From positions 62,001 through 126,000 of the forward strand of contig JAQZBQ010000003.1 in NCBI GenBank assembly GCA_029237825.1: a DNA stretch of 64,000 bases. Direction: 5' to 3'. Source of the stretch: Bacteroidota bacterium. GTDB taxonomy: Bacteria > Bacteroidota > Bacteroidia > B-17B0 > Aurantibacillaceae. Under the pieces are notes generated by a model. It was not told the DNA's origin. It saw only the letters and a program-made list of their open reading frames with translations, and made no database searches. Positions 44,187-53,314 of the stretch are shown piece by piece. How positions within the stretch are numbered: the first letter of the stretch is position 1; every line of letters begins with the position of its first letter. The translations under genes were made by a program, and so were the position numbers.

Positions 44187-45575
44187 ATGGACAAGCACTT
44201 ATCGCATCCCATCTTTAATCTTCTGGCTGAATGTGCTGATAAGCTTGGTGTGGATGCATATGTGATAGGCGGTTTTGTACGCGATATTTTTTTGGGCAGG
44301 GAAAGTAAGGATATTGATATTGTTACGATTGGGAAAGGTATTGAATTAGCAGAACTTGTTCATCAAAGATTAGGTTCCGAGGCACATTTATCTGTTTTTA
44401 AAACGTTTGGAACGGCCCAGGTTAAAATTGATGATCTCGAAATTGAATTTGTCGGCGCAAGGAAGGAGTCGTATAACCGTGAATCCCGTAAACCCATTGT
44501 GGAAGATGGAACCCTGTCGGACGACCAAAACCGAAGGGACTTTACTATAAATGCCCTCGCTATTGGCTTAAGCAAAACAAATTTCGGGCAGCTGCTCGAT
44601 CCTTTTGGAGGTGTGAAAGACATTGAAAACAAAGTAATCCGCACACCGCTCCAACCTGATATTACTTATAGCGACGATCCTTTAAGAATGATGAGGGCGA
44701 TAAGATTTTCGTCTCAACTGGGATTTAAAATTGATGCGGAGTCGTTTGACGCAATCTCTAAAAATAAAGAGCGTATTAAAATTGTTTCAAAAGAACGTAT
44801 TACAGATGAGTTGAATAAAATTGTTCTTTCACCTATTCCATCAATTGGTTTTAAACTTTTGTCAGACACCGGAATATTAGAAATTATATTCCCTGAAATG
44901 ATGAAGCTCCATGGAGTAGAAACCCAACAGGGTAAGAGTCATAAGGATAATTTCTATCATACACTTGAGGTGCTGGATAATGTTGCAGCGAAAAGTACGA
45001 ATTTATGGCTACGATGGGCAGCTATTTTGCATGATATTGCAAAGCCTGCAACAAAGCGCTTTGAAGCAGATCATGGCTGGACCTTTCATGGACATGAAGA
45101 CAAAGGCGCGCGAATGGTTCCAAAAATTTTCGAGGCGCTTAGACTTCCGTTAAACGAAAAAATGAAATATGTACAAAAACTTGTATTACTTCATTTACGT
45201 CCCATAGTGCTTGCTAAAACAGAAATTACAGATAGTGCAGTGAGAAGAGTTTTATTTGAGGCTGGCGACGATATCGAAGATTTAATGGCATTATGTGAAG
45301 CCGATATTACTACAAAGAATCCTTTTAAAGTTAAGCGTTACCTCCAGAACTTTGAATTGGTAAGGCAACGGCTTAAAGAATTGGAAGAAAAGGATAAACT
45401 CAGAAACTGGCAACCGCCTGTGTCGGGTGAAGAAATCATGTCTTTATTCAATCTCCCACCGAGCAGAAAAGTCGGGGATTTAAAAAACGCTTTAAAGGAT
45501 GCTATTCTGGATGGCATAATAGCAAATGACCGGGAGCAGGCACTCCGCTTTCTTCAGGATAAGGCTAAAGAATAG
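44187..45575 (+). CDS. CCA tRNA nucleotidyltransferase with HD domain
   Basis: A 462-residue class II nucleotidyltransferase: GGFVRD (29-33 region) and DID (42-44) bind metal and nucleotide, RRDFTINALAIGL and ITYSDDPLRMMRAIRFSSQLGF follow, and an HD phosphohydrolase domain occupies the C-terminal part (LRWAAILHDIAKP, HGHEDKGA). It completes or repairs the CCA ends of tRNAs, which fits the CCA-less tmRNA gene here. Its stop overlaps by 11 bases with the convergent CDF gene. Confidence 0.93.
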   Translation: MDKHLSHPIFNLLAECADKLGVDAYVIGGFVRDIFLGRESKDIDIVTIGKGIELAELVHQRLGSEAHLSVFKTFGTAQVKIDDLEIEFVGARKESYNRESRKPIVEDGTLSDDQNRRDFTINALAIGLSKTNFGQLLDPFGGVKDIENKVIRTPLQPDITYSDDPLRMMRAIRFSSQLGFKIDAESFDAISKNKERIKIVSKERITDELNKIVLSPIPSIGFKLLSDTGILEIIFPEMMKLHGVETQQGKSHKDNFYHTLEVLDNVAAKSTNLWLRWAAILHDIAKPATKRFEADHGWTFHGHEDKGARMVPKIFEALRLPLNEKMKYVQKLVLLHLRPIVLAKTEITDSAVRRVLFEAGDDIEDLMALCEADITTKNPFKVKRYLQNFELVRQRLKELEEKDKLRNWQPPVSGEEIMSLFNLPPSRKVGDLKNALKDAILDGIIANDREQALRFLQDKAKE

Positions 45576-46569
45576 GATTAGCGGTATGTTTTTCGTCGGG
45601 TAAAACATTTTCCATTGTCCATTGGAGCCGTTTAACGAAAGCATCTCTTCTCACTTTGCAATCATAAATTTCGCAAATTGAACATGACTTTGGAACGCAT
45701 GGATCCGCATGTATAAAAAATTCAATTTCGTGACTGAATTCAGTTGTAACTAATTTATCTAAATCATCCACTTCTTTATGTGACTCTTCCAATGTATAAT
45801 ACCAGGGTAAAGTCATGTGGCAATCAACATGAACCACAGCGCCATATTTAACCACTCTTAAGTTATGGATATCAATCCAACTCGGATTACGTTTGGTATT
45901 TAATACATTGATCAAATGTTCAATTTTGATGTAGTCTGCCTTATCCAGTAGATTAAAAATGGATTCACGAATTAGTCTAATCCCTGTAACCATAATGAAT
46001 ACTCCTAAACCTATGGTTATAACAAAATCGATCCAAAACAAGTTGGTAAAATAAATAAGGACTAGGCCACATACCAATCCTATGCTACTCCAGGTGTCAG
46101 TCATCAGATGCTTGCCATCTGCCACCATTGTTGAAGAATGTAAACCTTTTCCTTTTTGAATGAGCATGCGTGCAAGAAAATAATTTACTGTTCCTGAAAA
46201 AATAGATATTCCCAATCCTATATCTATATTATGAAGTTCATGCTTTTCGAAAAAAGAAAGAATGCCTTTTATGGTCATCGCCAGGCCTGCAAGAGTTACC
46301 ATTCCCCCCTCAACTCCAGTGGAGAGGAATTCAATTTTTCCATGCCCATAAGGATGGTCTTCATCCCGGGGCTTAGCGGCATAAAATACACTATATAATG
46401 CAAATGTGCCAGCAAGCACGTTCACTATCGACTCGATCGCATCCGTAAGTATAGCATTAGAACGTGTTAAATAATAAGCAAAAAATTTCAAGCCCATTAA
46501 TATGAAACCAACTACTAGTGTAAGTTTCATAGCGTTAATCTTGAGTTGGTTGTAGGACATAATGGGCAT
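45565..46569 (-). CDS. Cation diffusion facilitator (CDF) transporter
   Basis: A 334-residue metal exporter with six membrane helices (from residue ~10) and a cytosolic C-terminal domain (about 215-300). The Zn-site motifs appear as LTDAIESIVNVLAG and DGKHLMTDTWSS (DxxxD/HxxxD type). The tail holds a Cys/His cluster, DPCVPKSCSICEIYDCKVRRD, suggesting metal sensing. Typical cargo is Zn2+, Fe2+, Mn2+ or Co2+. ATG 46569 is used; ATG 46560 (MSYNQL) is also possible. Its end overlaps the cca end. Confidence 0.92.
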   Translation of the reverse strand: MPIMSYNQLKINAMKLTLVVGFILMGLKFFAYYLTRSNAILTDAIESIVNVLAGTFALYSVFYAAKPRDEDHPYGHGKIEFLSTGVEGGMVTLAGLAMTIKGILSFFEKHELHNIDIGLGISIFSGTVNYFLARMLIQKGKGLHSSTMVADGKHLMTDTWSSIGLVCGLVLIYFTNLFWIDFVITIGLGVFIMVTGIRLIRESIFNLLDKADYIKIEHLINVLNTKRNPSWIDIHNLRVVKYGAVVHVDCHMTLPWYYTLEESHKEVDDLDKLVTTEFSHEIEFFIHADPCVPKSCSICEIYDCKVRRDAFVKRLQWTMENVLPDEKHTANPIL

Positions 46570-46634
46570 CAAAAATTAAAAGTAATGATTTTTAATATAT
46601 CCCAACCAAACAATAATCCCATTTTCACGACACA

Positions 46635-47060
46635 TTAAACCATCGGATGAAACCGTTCCTTCACAATTTCATCAATGAGATAGCAACTTTCCATTAAAGC
46701 ATCGCGGTCTTTCATAATAAAGGTGTAAGCACCTTCATTAAGGGTTTGCATAGATGTTTTCAGATTACTTTCCCTTGATATGATGACAACTTTGCAATCA
46801 GGACTTTTTTGTTTAATCTGCTTTAAAACATCCAACCCGTTTTTATTTTCACCAAGATAAAAATCAATGAAAGCAATATCCGTTTGAGGATCCATGTTTT
46901 TCAAACAATCATTTGCATTGGTGAATGATAAAATATTAAAATAATACCCTTTATCGTGTGCAATCTCATCGGTGTAACTCTGAATTTGTTGAGTCATCAA
47001 GTTGTTATAAAAATCGTTATCCTCCAGAACAACGATTTTAAATTCATGTTTGACTTCCAT
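46635..47060 (-). CDS. Single-domain response regulator
   Basis: A 141-residue receiver with acidic pair E13/D14 (VVLEDND), phospho-acceptor D66 in IAFIDFYLGENKNGLD and the lysine in FIMKDRD. No output domain. It is the last gene of a three-gene minus-strand set with the universal stress protein (23-base gap) and the GNAT-nitrilase protein, so a stress-signalling role is plausible; the kinase is elsewhere. Confidence 0.9.
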   Translation of the reverse strand: MEVKHEFKIVVLEDNDFYNNLMTQQIQSYTDEIAHDKGYYFNILSFTNANDCLKNMDPQTDIAFIDFYLGENKNGLDVLKQIKQKSPDCKVVIISRESNLKTSMQTLNEGAYTFIMKDRDALMESCYLIDEIVKERFHPMV

Positions 47061-47083
47061 AGCGATATTTTTTTTAATTATTA

Positions 47084-47905
47084 CTAATGAATGGCGAGGA
47101 TGGGTTTATGAGCATGAAATGCCAACTCCTTTGTAACACTTTTATGGAACAGATTATAAAAAATATTGTGTTTTTTGGGACTCACCATAACAATATCCGT
47201 ATAATGCGAATTAAAATAATTTTCGAGTTCTTCTTGAACATCCTTACCAGATAATTGTGTTCTGTCATGCTTAACAGTTTCCAGTTTACGTTCTACAAAT
47301 AAATTCGTAACCGCCTTATCGATTGTAATTTCCTTTTCAGGATCGTCGACATTAACAATTTCAAGTTCAGCATGGAACTTCTCAGCAAAATATTTGGCCA
47401 CATACACCAGGTCGGTTTTCTCAGTTTTATCGAGGTCGCAAGCAAAAGATATTTTGTTTACTTCATGATAGGTTACGCCCTCAGGAATAATAAATGTGGG
47501 AACCTCCAGATTTCTAGCGACTTCTACAGCCGTACTCCCGATAAATCGTTCTTTTAATTTACCAGCCGTACCAACAATACCCATTACAACTAAATCTGCT
47601 CGTTTATCCCTCACAACGGCATCTATTACTCCGTAGGGATGGCCCATATCTGAATAACATTCGATATTTAATTGTGGTGCATTTATTAAAATTTTGTCTC
47701 TTAACTGTTCTAGGTTGTCCAGAGACACATCCTTTAAGGTAGATAAAAGTTCAAATGAACCACCCATCTCGTAATGGGTTTCTGGAATGGGATAAGCATT
47801 AACTAAAATAATTTTTGCTGAAAAATATTTTGCCAGTTCTACGGCGTAGTCAACAGCGTTGCTTGCGGAATTGGAAAAGTCGGTTGGTGCTATTATCGTT
47901 TTCAT
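47084..47905 (-). CDS. Tandem universal stress protein (UspA family)
   Basis: From ATG 47905 (MKTIIAPTDFSNSASNAVDY) the product has 273 residues and two Usp halves. The first ends with VVMGIVGTAGKLKERFIGSTAVEVAR, the ATP-binding G-x2-G-x9-G(S/T) motif; the second half (about 150-273) lacks a clear version of it. Double-Usp proteins are common in Bacteroidota and respond to starvation or redox stress. It begins 10 bases after the GNAT-nitrilase stop. Confidence 0.9.
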   Translation of the reverse strand: MKTIIAPTDFSNSASNAVDYAVELAKYFSAKIILVNAYPIPETHYEMGGSFELLSTLKDVSLDNLEQLRDKILINAPQLNIECYSDMGHPYGVIDAVVRDKRADLVVMGIVGTAGKLKERFIGSTAVEVARNLEVPTFIIPEGVTYHEVNKISFACDLDKTEKTDLVYVAKYFAEKFHAELEIVNVDDPEKEITIDKAVTNLFVERKLETVKHDRTQLSGKDVQEELENYFNSHYTDIVMVSPKKHNIFYNLFHKSVTKELAFHAHKPILAIH

Positions 47906-47915
47906 AATATTAAAT

Positions 47916-49550
47916 TTATTTTGTTTTTTGTTTGGATTGAACTGCAGGATAAGTCTCACCAAGGTATTTTTTTAAAATTTCAAGTCTGCCGTTTGGCCGT
48001 AACTGTTTCAACTGGTATAAATCCAGTCGTCTGTCAATTAGATTATGGACACTGCCCTGCAGCCTCAGCCTTTTAAGAAGATCAAGCTCGACATCCACAA
48101 CCAAAACAGCTTCTGTATTTGCTGTTGCTTCTGCTTTTACTCCATTGGTAGGAAAAGCAAAATCTGCCGGCGTAAATACTCCGGATTGAGCGTATTGAAT
48201 ATCCATATTGTGTACCTTAGGAAGGTTACCTACCCCACCGGCTATTGCCACGAAACATTCGTTTTCAATAGCTCTTGCCTGTGCACACGTTTTTATTCGT
48301 GTAAAAGCGTTTTGGGTATCCGTTAAAAACGGGATAAAAAGTATTTCCATTCCTTCCAATGCCAGTAATCGTGCAAGTTCAGGGAATTCGGCATCATAAC
48401 AAACCAGAACGCCAATTTTTCCCGCGTCGGTATCAAACACCTTCAACCTGTTTCCGCCTACTATTCCCCAACTTGCACTCTCATTTCGTGTGACATGAAT
48501 TTTATTATACGTTTCAATCGATCCATCGCGTCTACATAAATATCCTACATTATACAGGTCCCCATTTTTAATATACGGCATGCTTCCCGTAATAATGTTC
48601 ACGTTATATGCGATCGCATAATCGATAAATTTCTTTCTCAGCGGTTCTGTAAACGTAGCAAGGCTTCTTATGGCCTGTGCTTCAGTTTGATGATTAAAGT
48701 CGGCCATTAATGGAGCCATGAACAATTCGGGAAAAAGCACAAAATCAGAATGGTAGCCGGAAACTGCGTCAACAAAAAACTCAATTTGTTCACATAATGC
48801 TTCAAAATTACTAAACGGACGCATTTCCCATTGAATCAAACCTATCCTGGCGGTGCTCTTTTTCTGAAGAATTTGTTTGCTTGGCAAAGTATACAACACA
48901 TTATTCCATTCCATTAATGTGGCACATTCCTTCGATTCTTCGTCATCAGGCATATAATTCGTCAGAATCTTTTTAACATGGAACTCATTGGACAATTGAA
49001 ATGATAATACCATGTCATGAATCTCTTTAGATTTGACTTTATTAATATATTCTTTCGGTGTGAGCTTTGCCGCATGTGCCGAGTAGTTGGGAATCCTTCC
49101 TCCAAACACAATTGATTTTAAATTGAGACGTTCACATAATTCTTTTCTTGCATCGTACAACCTTCTGGCAAGACGCAGTCCTCTATATTCGGGATGAACA
49201 AAAACCTCTATACCGTAAAGTACATCGCCATTATCTGTATGGGTCTTAAAGGTATAGTTCCCCGTAATTTGTTTATAGGTATGATCATCCCCAAAATCGG
49301 CGTAGTTCACAATAATTGATAATGCCACTCCAACAACTTTGTCATTAAATAGTACCACGATTTGGCCTTCAGGGAAAATCTCCAATAAAACCCTTATCTG
49401 ATTCTTTGTCCATAAAAGCCCGTGCCAGTTTTTGTAGGCTTCAGTCATCGAACCATATAATCCCAGATAATCGTGTAACTGCAAATGCCTTACTTCAATC
49501 CGCTTTTCTTCAGAAATATTTTTCTTGCTATTTTTTTTGGTACGCTGCAT
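47916..49550 (-). CDS. Bifunctional GNAT acetyltransferase / carbon-nitrogen hydrolase
   Basis: A 544-residue fusion. Residues ~15-210 form a GNAT domain (VHPEYRGLRLARRLYDARKE is the acetyl-CoA loop). Residues ~235-525 are a nitrilase-superfamily amidase with the Glu-Lys-Cys triad: LFPELFMAPL, YNKIHVTRNES and VLVCYDAEFPELARLL. This architecture is known in Bacteroidota and other phyla but its substrate is not established. First gene of the set with the Usp and response regulator genes. Confidence 0.93.
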   Translation of the reverse strand: MQRTKKNSKKNISEEKRIEVRHLQLHDYLGLYGSMTEAYKNWHGLLWTKNQIRVLLEIFPEGQIVVLFNDKVVGVALSIIVNYADFGDDHTYKQITGNYTFKTHTDNGDVLYGIEVFVHPEYRGLRLARRLYDARKELCERLNLKSIVFGGRIPNYSAHAAKLTPKEYINKVKSKEIHDMVLSFQLSNEFHVKKILTNYMPDDEESKECATLMEWNNVLYTLPSKQILQKKSTARIGLIQWEMRPFSNFEALCEQIEFFVDAVSGYHSDFVLFPELFMAPLMADFNHQTEAQAIRSLATFTEPLRKKFIDYAIAYNVNIITGSMPYIKNGDLYNVGYLCRRDGSIETYNKIHVTRNESASWGIVGGNRLKVFDTDAGKIGVLVCYDAEFPELARLLALEGMEILFIPFLTDTQNAFTRIKTCAQARAIENECFVAIAGGVGNLPKVHNMDIQYAQSGVFTPADFAFPTNGVKAEATANTEAVLVVDVELDLLKRLRLQGSVHNLIDRRLDLYQLKQLRPNGRLEILKKYLGETYPAVQSKQKTK

Positions 49551-49773
49551 ATCACATCAATCCTATTATTTAGTATACCATCATTCACGATTGTTATGCC
49601 AACTAATAAATTATTCATATTCAACGAGATACACAAATAAACACTATCAAAAATTCTCAAATCGAGAAGTATTTCTCATTTTGAAATTCACATAATCTAA
49701 CGTAATTTGTATAACCGGAATCCATTAATTATAGGATAATTTTACTGCCGGGCTAATCCTTACCAAATTGTAA

Positions 49774-50658
49774 ATGATGAAATACGTAAATAAACATGAG
49801 GTAAAATCGCAAATTAAGGAAAAGTCAGTTCCCAAAAAAGTGAAGAAAAAAGCGATTGTTTTAGAATCGATTCAACCCGAGCCTTTAAGTTCATTTACAC
49901 AGATTCCATTAAACAAAGAAAAAAAAGACGTCCTAATAGCAGAGTCGGAAGAAATGAGCATGATTGTTCTCAAAGCAATTTTAGAAAAAAATGATTTTAC
50001 TTTTGAACTTGCTAAAACGGAAAGTGAAGCACTCATTGCATTCGACAAATATCAATTTCGCATTGTATTAATCGGAACAACCGTTACAAATTCCTGGAAC
50101 AGTTTGGTTGACAAAATTTGGCAGGAAAATAATAAAGTACCTGTATCTTTTTTAATGGCGCTTACTCTTACTCCCGAGGGATCAGATTATGCAGATTTCC
50201 TCAATAATAATTTTGATAAGATTATTATTAAGCCCTATAAAGAATCGGAGTTAGTCAGAATTTTAAAAAAATACAGAAAGCTGATCCCAAAGCGCAAAAA
50301 TCCCAAAAATCACTACACCTTTAAGCTAGATCAATTGCTAAGGATCAGCAATAATAATGAAGAATTCGTTAAAACTATGCTGGGAAAATTTATCGAAACA
50401 GCACAGGAATGTGAATCCGCTTTAAATAAATTTCTAGTACCCTTTAATAGTGAAGAAATGAAAAGAGCTGCACATAAAGGTATTCCTTCCTATTCCGTGT
50501 TAGAATTAAAAGAGCTTGCCAATTTACTTATATACTTCGAGCGAAATCAGTTTTCTGAAAAAGACCTGAATGATCTATCTGAGAAAATTTCATTTTTCTC
50601 CGCAAAAAACCAGCAAGTTATTTCTGAGATTAAAAAATTTCTTAGACTTCGAAAATAA
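49774..50658 (+). CDS. Degenerate receiver fused to an HPt domain
   Basis: A 294-residue protein. After a basic ~45-residue N-terminus, residues ~48-165 follow the receiver fold (DVLIAESEEMSMIVLKAIL, FDKIIIKPYKESEL with the lysine) but the phospho-acceptor Asp is replaced: RIVLIGTTVTNSW has Gly at position 101. The C-terminal ~100 residues are HPt-like with a candidate phospho-His, H234 in MKRAAHKGIPSYSVLELKEL. Such a protein could act as a phosphate carrier with a regulatory pseudo-receiver. No kinase is adjacent. Start ATG 49774; ATG 49777 is equally possible. Confidence 0.75.
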   Translation: MMKYVNKHEVKSQIKEKSVPKKVKKKAIVLESIQPEPLSSFTQIPLNKEKKDVLIAESEEMSMIVLKAILEKNDFTFELAKTESEALIAFDKYQFRIVLIGTTVTNSWNSLVDKIWQENNKVPVSFLMALTLTPEGSDYADFLNNNFDKIIIKPYKESELVRILKKYRKLIPKRKNPKNHYTFKLDQLLRISNNNEEFVKTMLGKFIETAQECESALNKFLVPFNSEEMKRAAHKGIPSYSVLELKELANLLIYFERNQFSEKDLNDLSEKISFFSAKNQQVISEIKKFLRLRK

Positions 50659-50875
50659 TATCTGCAAATACGCTGAATTTTTAAACGTTCGCTTAAAGAG
50701 CTCTATTGCTTAAAACTATTACACTTTAATTTAGTTGGATTCAACTATCCTGCATTATCGTTTAACGAATATCACTTAATTGCCCAATCTCGGGAATTAA
50801 TTTTGTTTTAAAATGTAGAACAGGATCTTGACGATACACGTCATAATATACATTTAATAAAAAATTACAGTTACA

Positions 50876-51259
50876 ATGAAAACTTCAATTTACATTTTGC
50901 TTTTTATGTTAATGTTTAACTTTAATAGCATAGCTCAAAGGGCAAGCAAACAGGAAAAAATCAGCAATAATACTTCGATGCGAGGAAAAAAATTATTGCG
51001 TAAAGAAAACAAAATTCATGCGTCTGTTGAAAATCTCGCAGAAAAAAACGAAAACAAATCCCGCCGTAAACACAAATTAGGTACTCTTTCGAACTATAAG
51101 TCACAGAAAAAAATAGTGACCAGGGAACGGAAGAGAGCAAGAAAAGAACAGGAAAAATCGGAGAAACAGGCTTTAAGAAAAGAAAAAGGCAGAGGAAAAG
51201 AAAGCAAAGAAACATCGAAGGAACCTGTTGTAGCAACAATGGGTCCCGAAGAGAGTTAA
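50876..51259 (+). CDS. Small exported, highly basic low-complexity protein
   Basis: A 127-residue product with signal peptide MKTSIYILLFMLMFNFNSIAQ, then a mature part made almost entirely of Lys, Arg, Glu, Ser and Asn (KRARKEQEKSEKQALRKEK near 95-113), net strongly positive and probably helical or disordered. I recognise no family. It lies 28 bases before an acidic small protein gene. It could bind DNA, anionic surface sugars or the acidic neighbour, but this is speculation. Confidence 0.7.
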   Translation: MKTSIYILLFMLMFNFNSIAQRASKQEKISNNTSMRGKKLLRKENKIHASVENLAEKNENKSRRKHKLGTLSNYKSQKKIVTRERKRARKEQEKSEKQALRKEKGRGKESKETSKEPVVATMGPEES

Positions 51260-51287
51260 TATTAAGTAATCCTAAAAACTAGAAATT

Positions 51288-51596
51288 ATGAAACCTACTA
51301 ATAAAGAAACTGACACAGTTAAAAGGGTTAAGTTACCAGGTTATAAACATTATCCTCCTTCTGAGGATATTTACAGACAAGAAAAAGAAGAGAAAGACAT
51401 TGACCCGGAGGATCCCACACATCGAAAAAGCCCTAATGAATATCCTGGTAAAAGAAATGAAAAAGATTTTAAAGACGATTATTCAGGATCGGACCTGGAC
51501 ATACCAGGCTCAGAGTTAGATGACACTATGGAGGATATAGGTAGCGAAGACGAAGAAAATAATTATTACAGTATTGGAGGTGACAATCACTTCTAA
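51288..51596 (+). CDS. Small acidic low-complexity protein
   Basis: A 102-residue protein without a signal peptide, rich in Asp, Glu, Pro and Lys; the C-terminal half is strongly acidic (DDTMEDIGSEDEENNYYSIG). Likely disordered. Segments such as LPGYKHYPPSEDIYRQEKEE resemble small conserved Bacteroidota stress-type proteins, but I cannot name the family. Directly after the basic exported protein gene and before a shared terminator. Confidence 0.7.
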   Translation: MKPTNKETDTVKRVKLPGYKHYPPSEDIYRQEKEEKDIDPEDPTHRKSPNEYPGKRNEKDFKDDYSGSDLDIPGSELDDTMEDIGSEDEENNYYSIGGDNHF

Positions 51597-51621
51597 CTTG
51601 AAGCAAAGTGCAGATAAAGCA

Positions 51622-51666
51622 CAAAAAAAAAATCATTTTTAGATTTCTAAAAATGATTTTTTTTTG
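51622..51666. terminator. Bidirectional terminator between convergent genes
   Basis: AATCATTTTTAGA (51631-51643) and TCTAAAAATGATT (51646-51658) form a 13-base inverted repeat bounded by A10-like and T9-like runs, so it can end transcripts from both the acidic-protein gene and the HPt gene whose stop is at 51667. Confidence 0.8.
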
Positions 51667-52041
51667 TTATGAAATAACCGAAGAAACCGGACTGAGTTCA
51701 ATATAGGCTTTTTCACATGCAGATTTAATCTTACTAAATCGTGAACTGATTTCTTGTAAATCACCTGATTGAGCAGCGAGGGATTCTATTTCCGCCACTT
51801 CTTTCTCAATAACTTTATCCAGTCCCATAAAAGGTATAGTGGATCTTAATTTATGCGCAACGGATTTAATCGCTTTATAATTTTTCTCCGCGATTCCTCT
51901 CTCTAGCGCTTTAATTTCTTCAGGGTTTTCTGAAAGAAAAAGCGAGATCATTTCTTTCACAAACGTTTTGTTTCCATCTGACAACTCCATTAAATAGGAG
52001 AGATTTGTGGTCTTCTCGATTTTTTCCGTTTTAGTTTCCAT
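51667..52041 (-). CDS. Stand-alone HPt (histidine phosphotransfer) protein
   Basis: A 124-residue helical protein with the phospho-histidine motif IKSVAHKLRSTIPFMGL (H63), matching HPt domains of phosphorelays. It lies 36 bases after the response regulator at 52078-52512, the likely partner on the same transcript. Residues 19-35 (ELSDGNKTFVKEMISLF) form the usual first helix. Confidence 0.9.
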   Translation of the reverse strand: METKTEKIEKTTNLSYLMELSDGNKTFVKEMISLFLSENPEEIKALERGIAEKNYKAIKSVAHKLRSTIPFMGLDKVIEKEVAEIESLAAQSGDLQEISSRFSKIKSACEKAYIELSPVSSVIS

Positions 52042-52077
52042 GCAGTTAAATTTTAGTGTGTATAGAAATTCTCAATA

Positions 52078-52512
52078 TTAGTGATAAAGATTTTCTGGAT
52101 TTTCAACCACTGTTGTAAATAAGTAGTTTACAGTCAAATTATAAAGATCCTCTTCTACAATTGGTTTCGCAATGTAATCTACCATTCCTGATACAAGGCA
52201 ACGTTGGCGTTCTTCCTCGGTAGCATTCGATGTCATTGCAATAATGGGCAAGCCAAGTTTTAAAGTATTTCTTATATATTTCGAAGCTTCATGCCCATCC
52301 ATTTCCGGCATTTGTATATCCATTAGGATAAGATCATACTTGTTTATTTTCATATTTTCCAGCGCAAGCTTTCCGTTTGCACAGGTATCGTACTGAAATC
52401 CCCATTTTTTCAACAGGAAACCAATCATTTTACGTCCTAAAAGATTATCCTCCACCACTAAAATTCTAATTTTAGCCTTAATTTCATCGGGAATTACTCT
52501 GTCTGTAAGCAT
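52078..52512 (-). CDS. Single-domain response regulator
   Basis: A 144-residue receiver: VVEDN (E21, D22), phospho-acceptor D65 in LILMDIQMPEMDG, IIAMTSNA and IAKPI lysine. The sequence is close to receivers attached to hybrid kinases, so this protein and the HPt protein may be separated modules of a hybrid kinase relay. Confidence 0.92.
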   Translation of the reverse strand: MLTDRVIPDEIKAKIRILVVEDNLLGRKMIGFLLKKWGFQYDTCANGKLALENMKINKYDLILMDIQMPEMDGHEASKYIRNTLKLGLPIIAMTSNATEEERQRCLVSGMVDYIAKPIVEEDLYNLTVNYLFTTVVENPENLYH

Positions 52513-52824
52513 AGATTAATTTAACTATATGTTAAAGAATAAAACAAAGGAAGCCTTTCCTTTTGTTATTCGAAGATAGTTTTCGGATAGGTGAAAAATT
52601 AAAGCATTCGATAAGCGGGCATAATCAATAGCCCGATAAAGGAAGATTACACGTGAAATATTTTATAATGTTCTCCTAGCTTTATTGGCCGAGGCAGGCT
52701 ATTTCAGCTAGTTAAAATACCCTATCACCGAAATATAAATTATTTGGCTCCTATCATAATTAATTTTGTATGTGCGCATTTAAATTATTAGAAACCGGCA
52801 TTTAATAAACATTAAAATTTTGTT
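52513..52824. other. Divergent promoter region between two response regulators
   Basis: 312 bases without a convincing gene. It holds a CGGGC...GCCCG inverted repeat (52616-52620 with 52631-52635) and, toward the plus-strand gene, a TAATTTTG -7 box at 52761-52768. No other signal was seen. Confidence 0.5.
52761..52768 (+). promoter_or_regulatory. -7 box for the response regulator at 52825
   Basis: TAATTTTG matches TAnnTTTG, predicting transcription near 52775 and a ~50-base leader. Confidence 0.4.
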
Positions 52825-53211
52825 ATGAATATTTTGGTAATTGAAGACGATAAGCTGACCTTACACTCACTTAAACACGTAATTGAAAGTTTAGGTCATA
52901 AAGTTATTGTTGCGGAAAATGCTGAGGAAGCAATGAACAAAATTGTTGATGGGCAGTTTGACGTAGTTTTTAGTGATATTATGATGCCCGGAATTTCAGG
53001 TTTGTCGCTGTTAACTATATTAAGAACTGTACATCTTTGCAAAACGCCAATCGTGGCAATGTCGGTGTTAAATGACAAGCCTGTTGTGGAGGCAGCTTTT
53101 GCAGCGGGAGCTAATGATTTTTTGGTTAAACCCTTCACTTTGGAAAGTATTGCTGAAACGTTAAATAAATTTGACGGCACTATCCATAATGATGTTAAAG
53201 CAACACATTAA
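52825..53211 (+). CDS. Single-domain response regulator
   Basis: A 128-residue receiver: IEDDK acidic pair (E7-D9), phospho-acceptor D51 in VVFSDIMMPGISGL, and KPF lysine (FLVKPFTLES). It has no output domain and no adjacent kinase, the fourth stand-alone receiver-type gene between 46.6 and 53.2 kb counting the degenerate one. Confidence 0.92.
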   Translation: MNILVIEDDKLTLHSLKHVIESLGHKVIVAENAEEAMNKIVDGQFDVVFSDIMMPGISGLSLLTILRTVHLCKTPIVAMSVLNDKPVVEAAFAAGANDFLVKPFTLESIAETLNKFDGTIHNDVKATH

Positions 53212-53285
53212 TTCCGTTCCACCCTCTTTTACCGATTAAAAGAATACGGTCACCGAATATTGAATTTATACAAGACTGAACTAAT

Positions 53286-53293
53286 TAGATTTG
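53286..53293 (+). promoter_or_regulatory. -7 box for the TPR/OmpA-like gene
   Basis: TAGATTTG matches TAnnTTTG and lies upstream of ATG 53315, arguing that the TTG at 53291 inside it is not the start. A second match (TAATTTTG, 53305-53312) is too close to the ATG. Confidence 0.4.
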
Positions 53294-53314
53294 TTGCAAC
53301 AACCTAATTTTGTA

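Noticed and set aside
47916-49550. GNAT-nitrilase fusion as a novel architecture
   Set aside because: The same two-domain protein is widespread and already described as a family.
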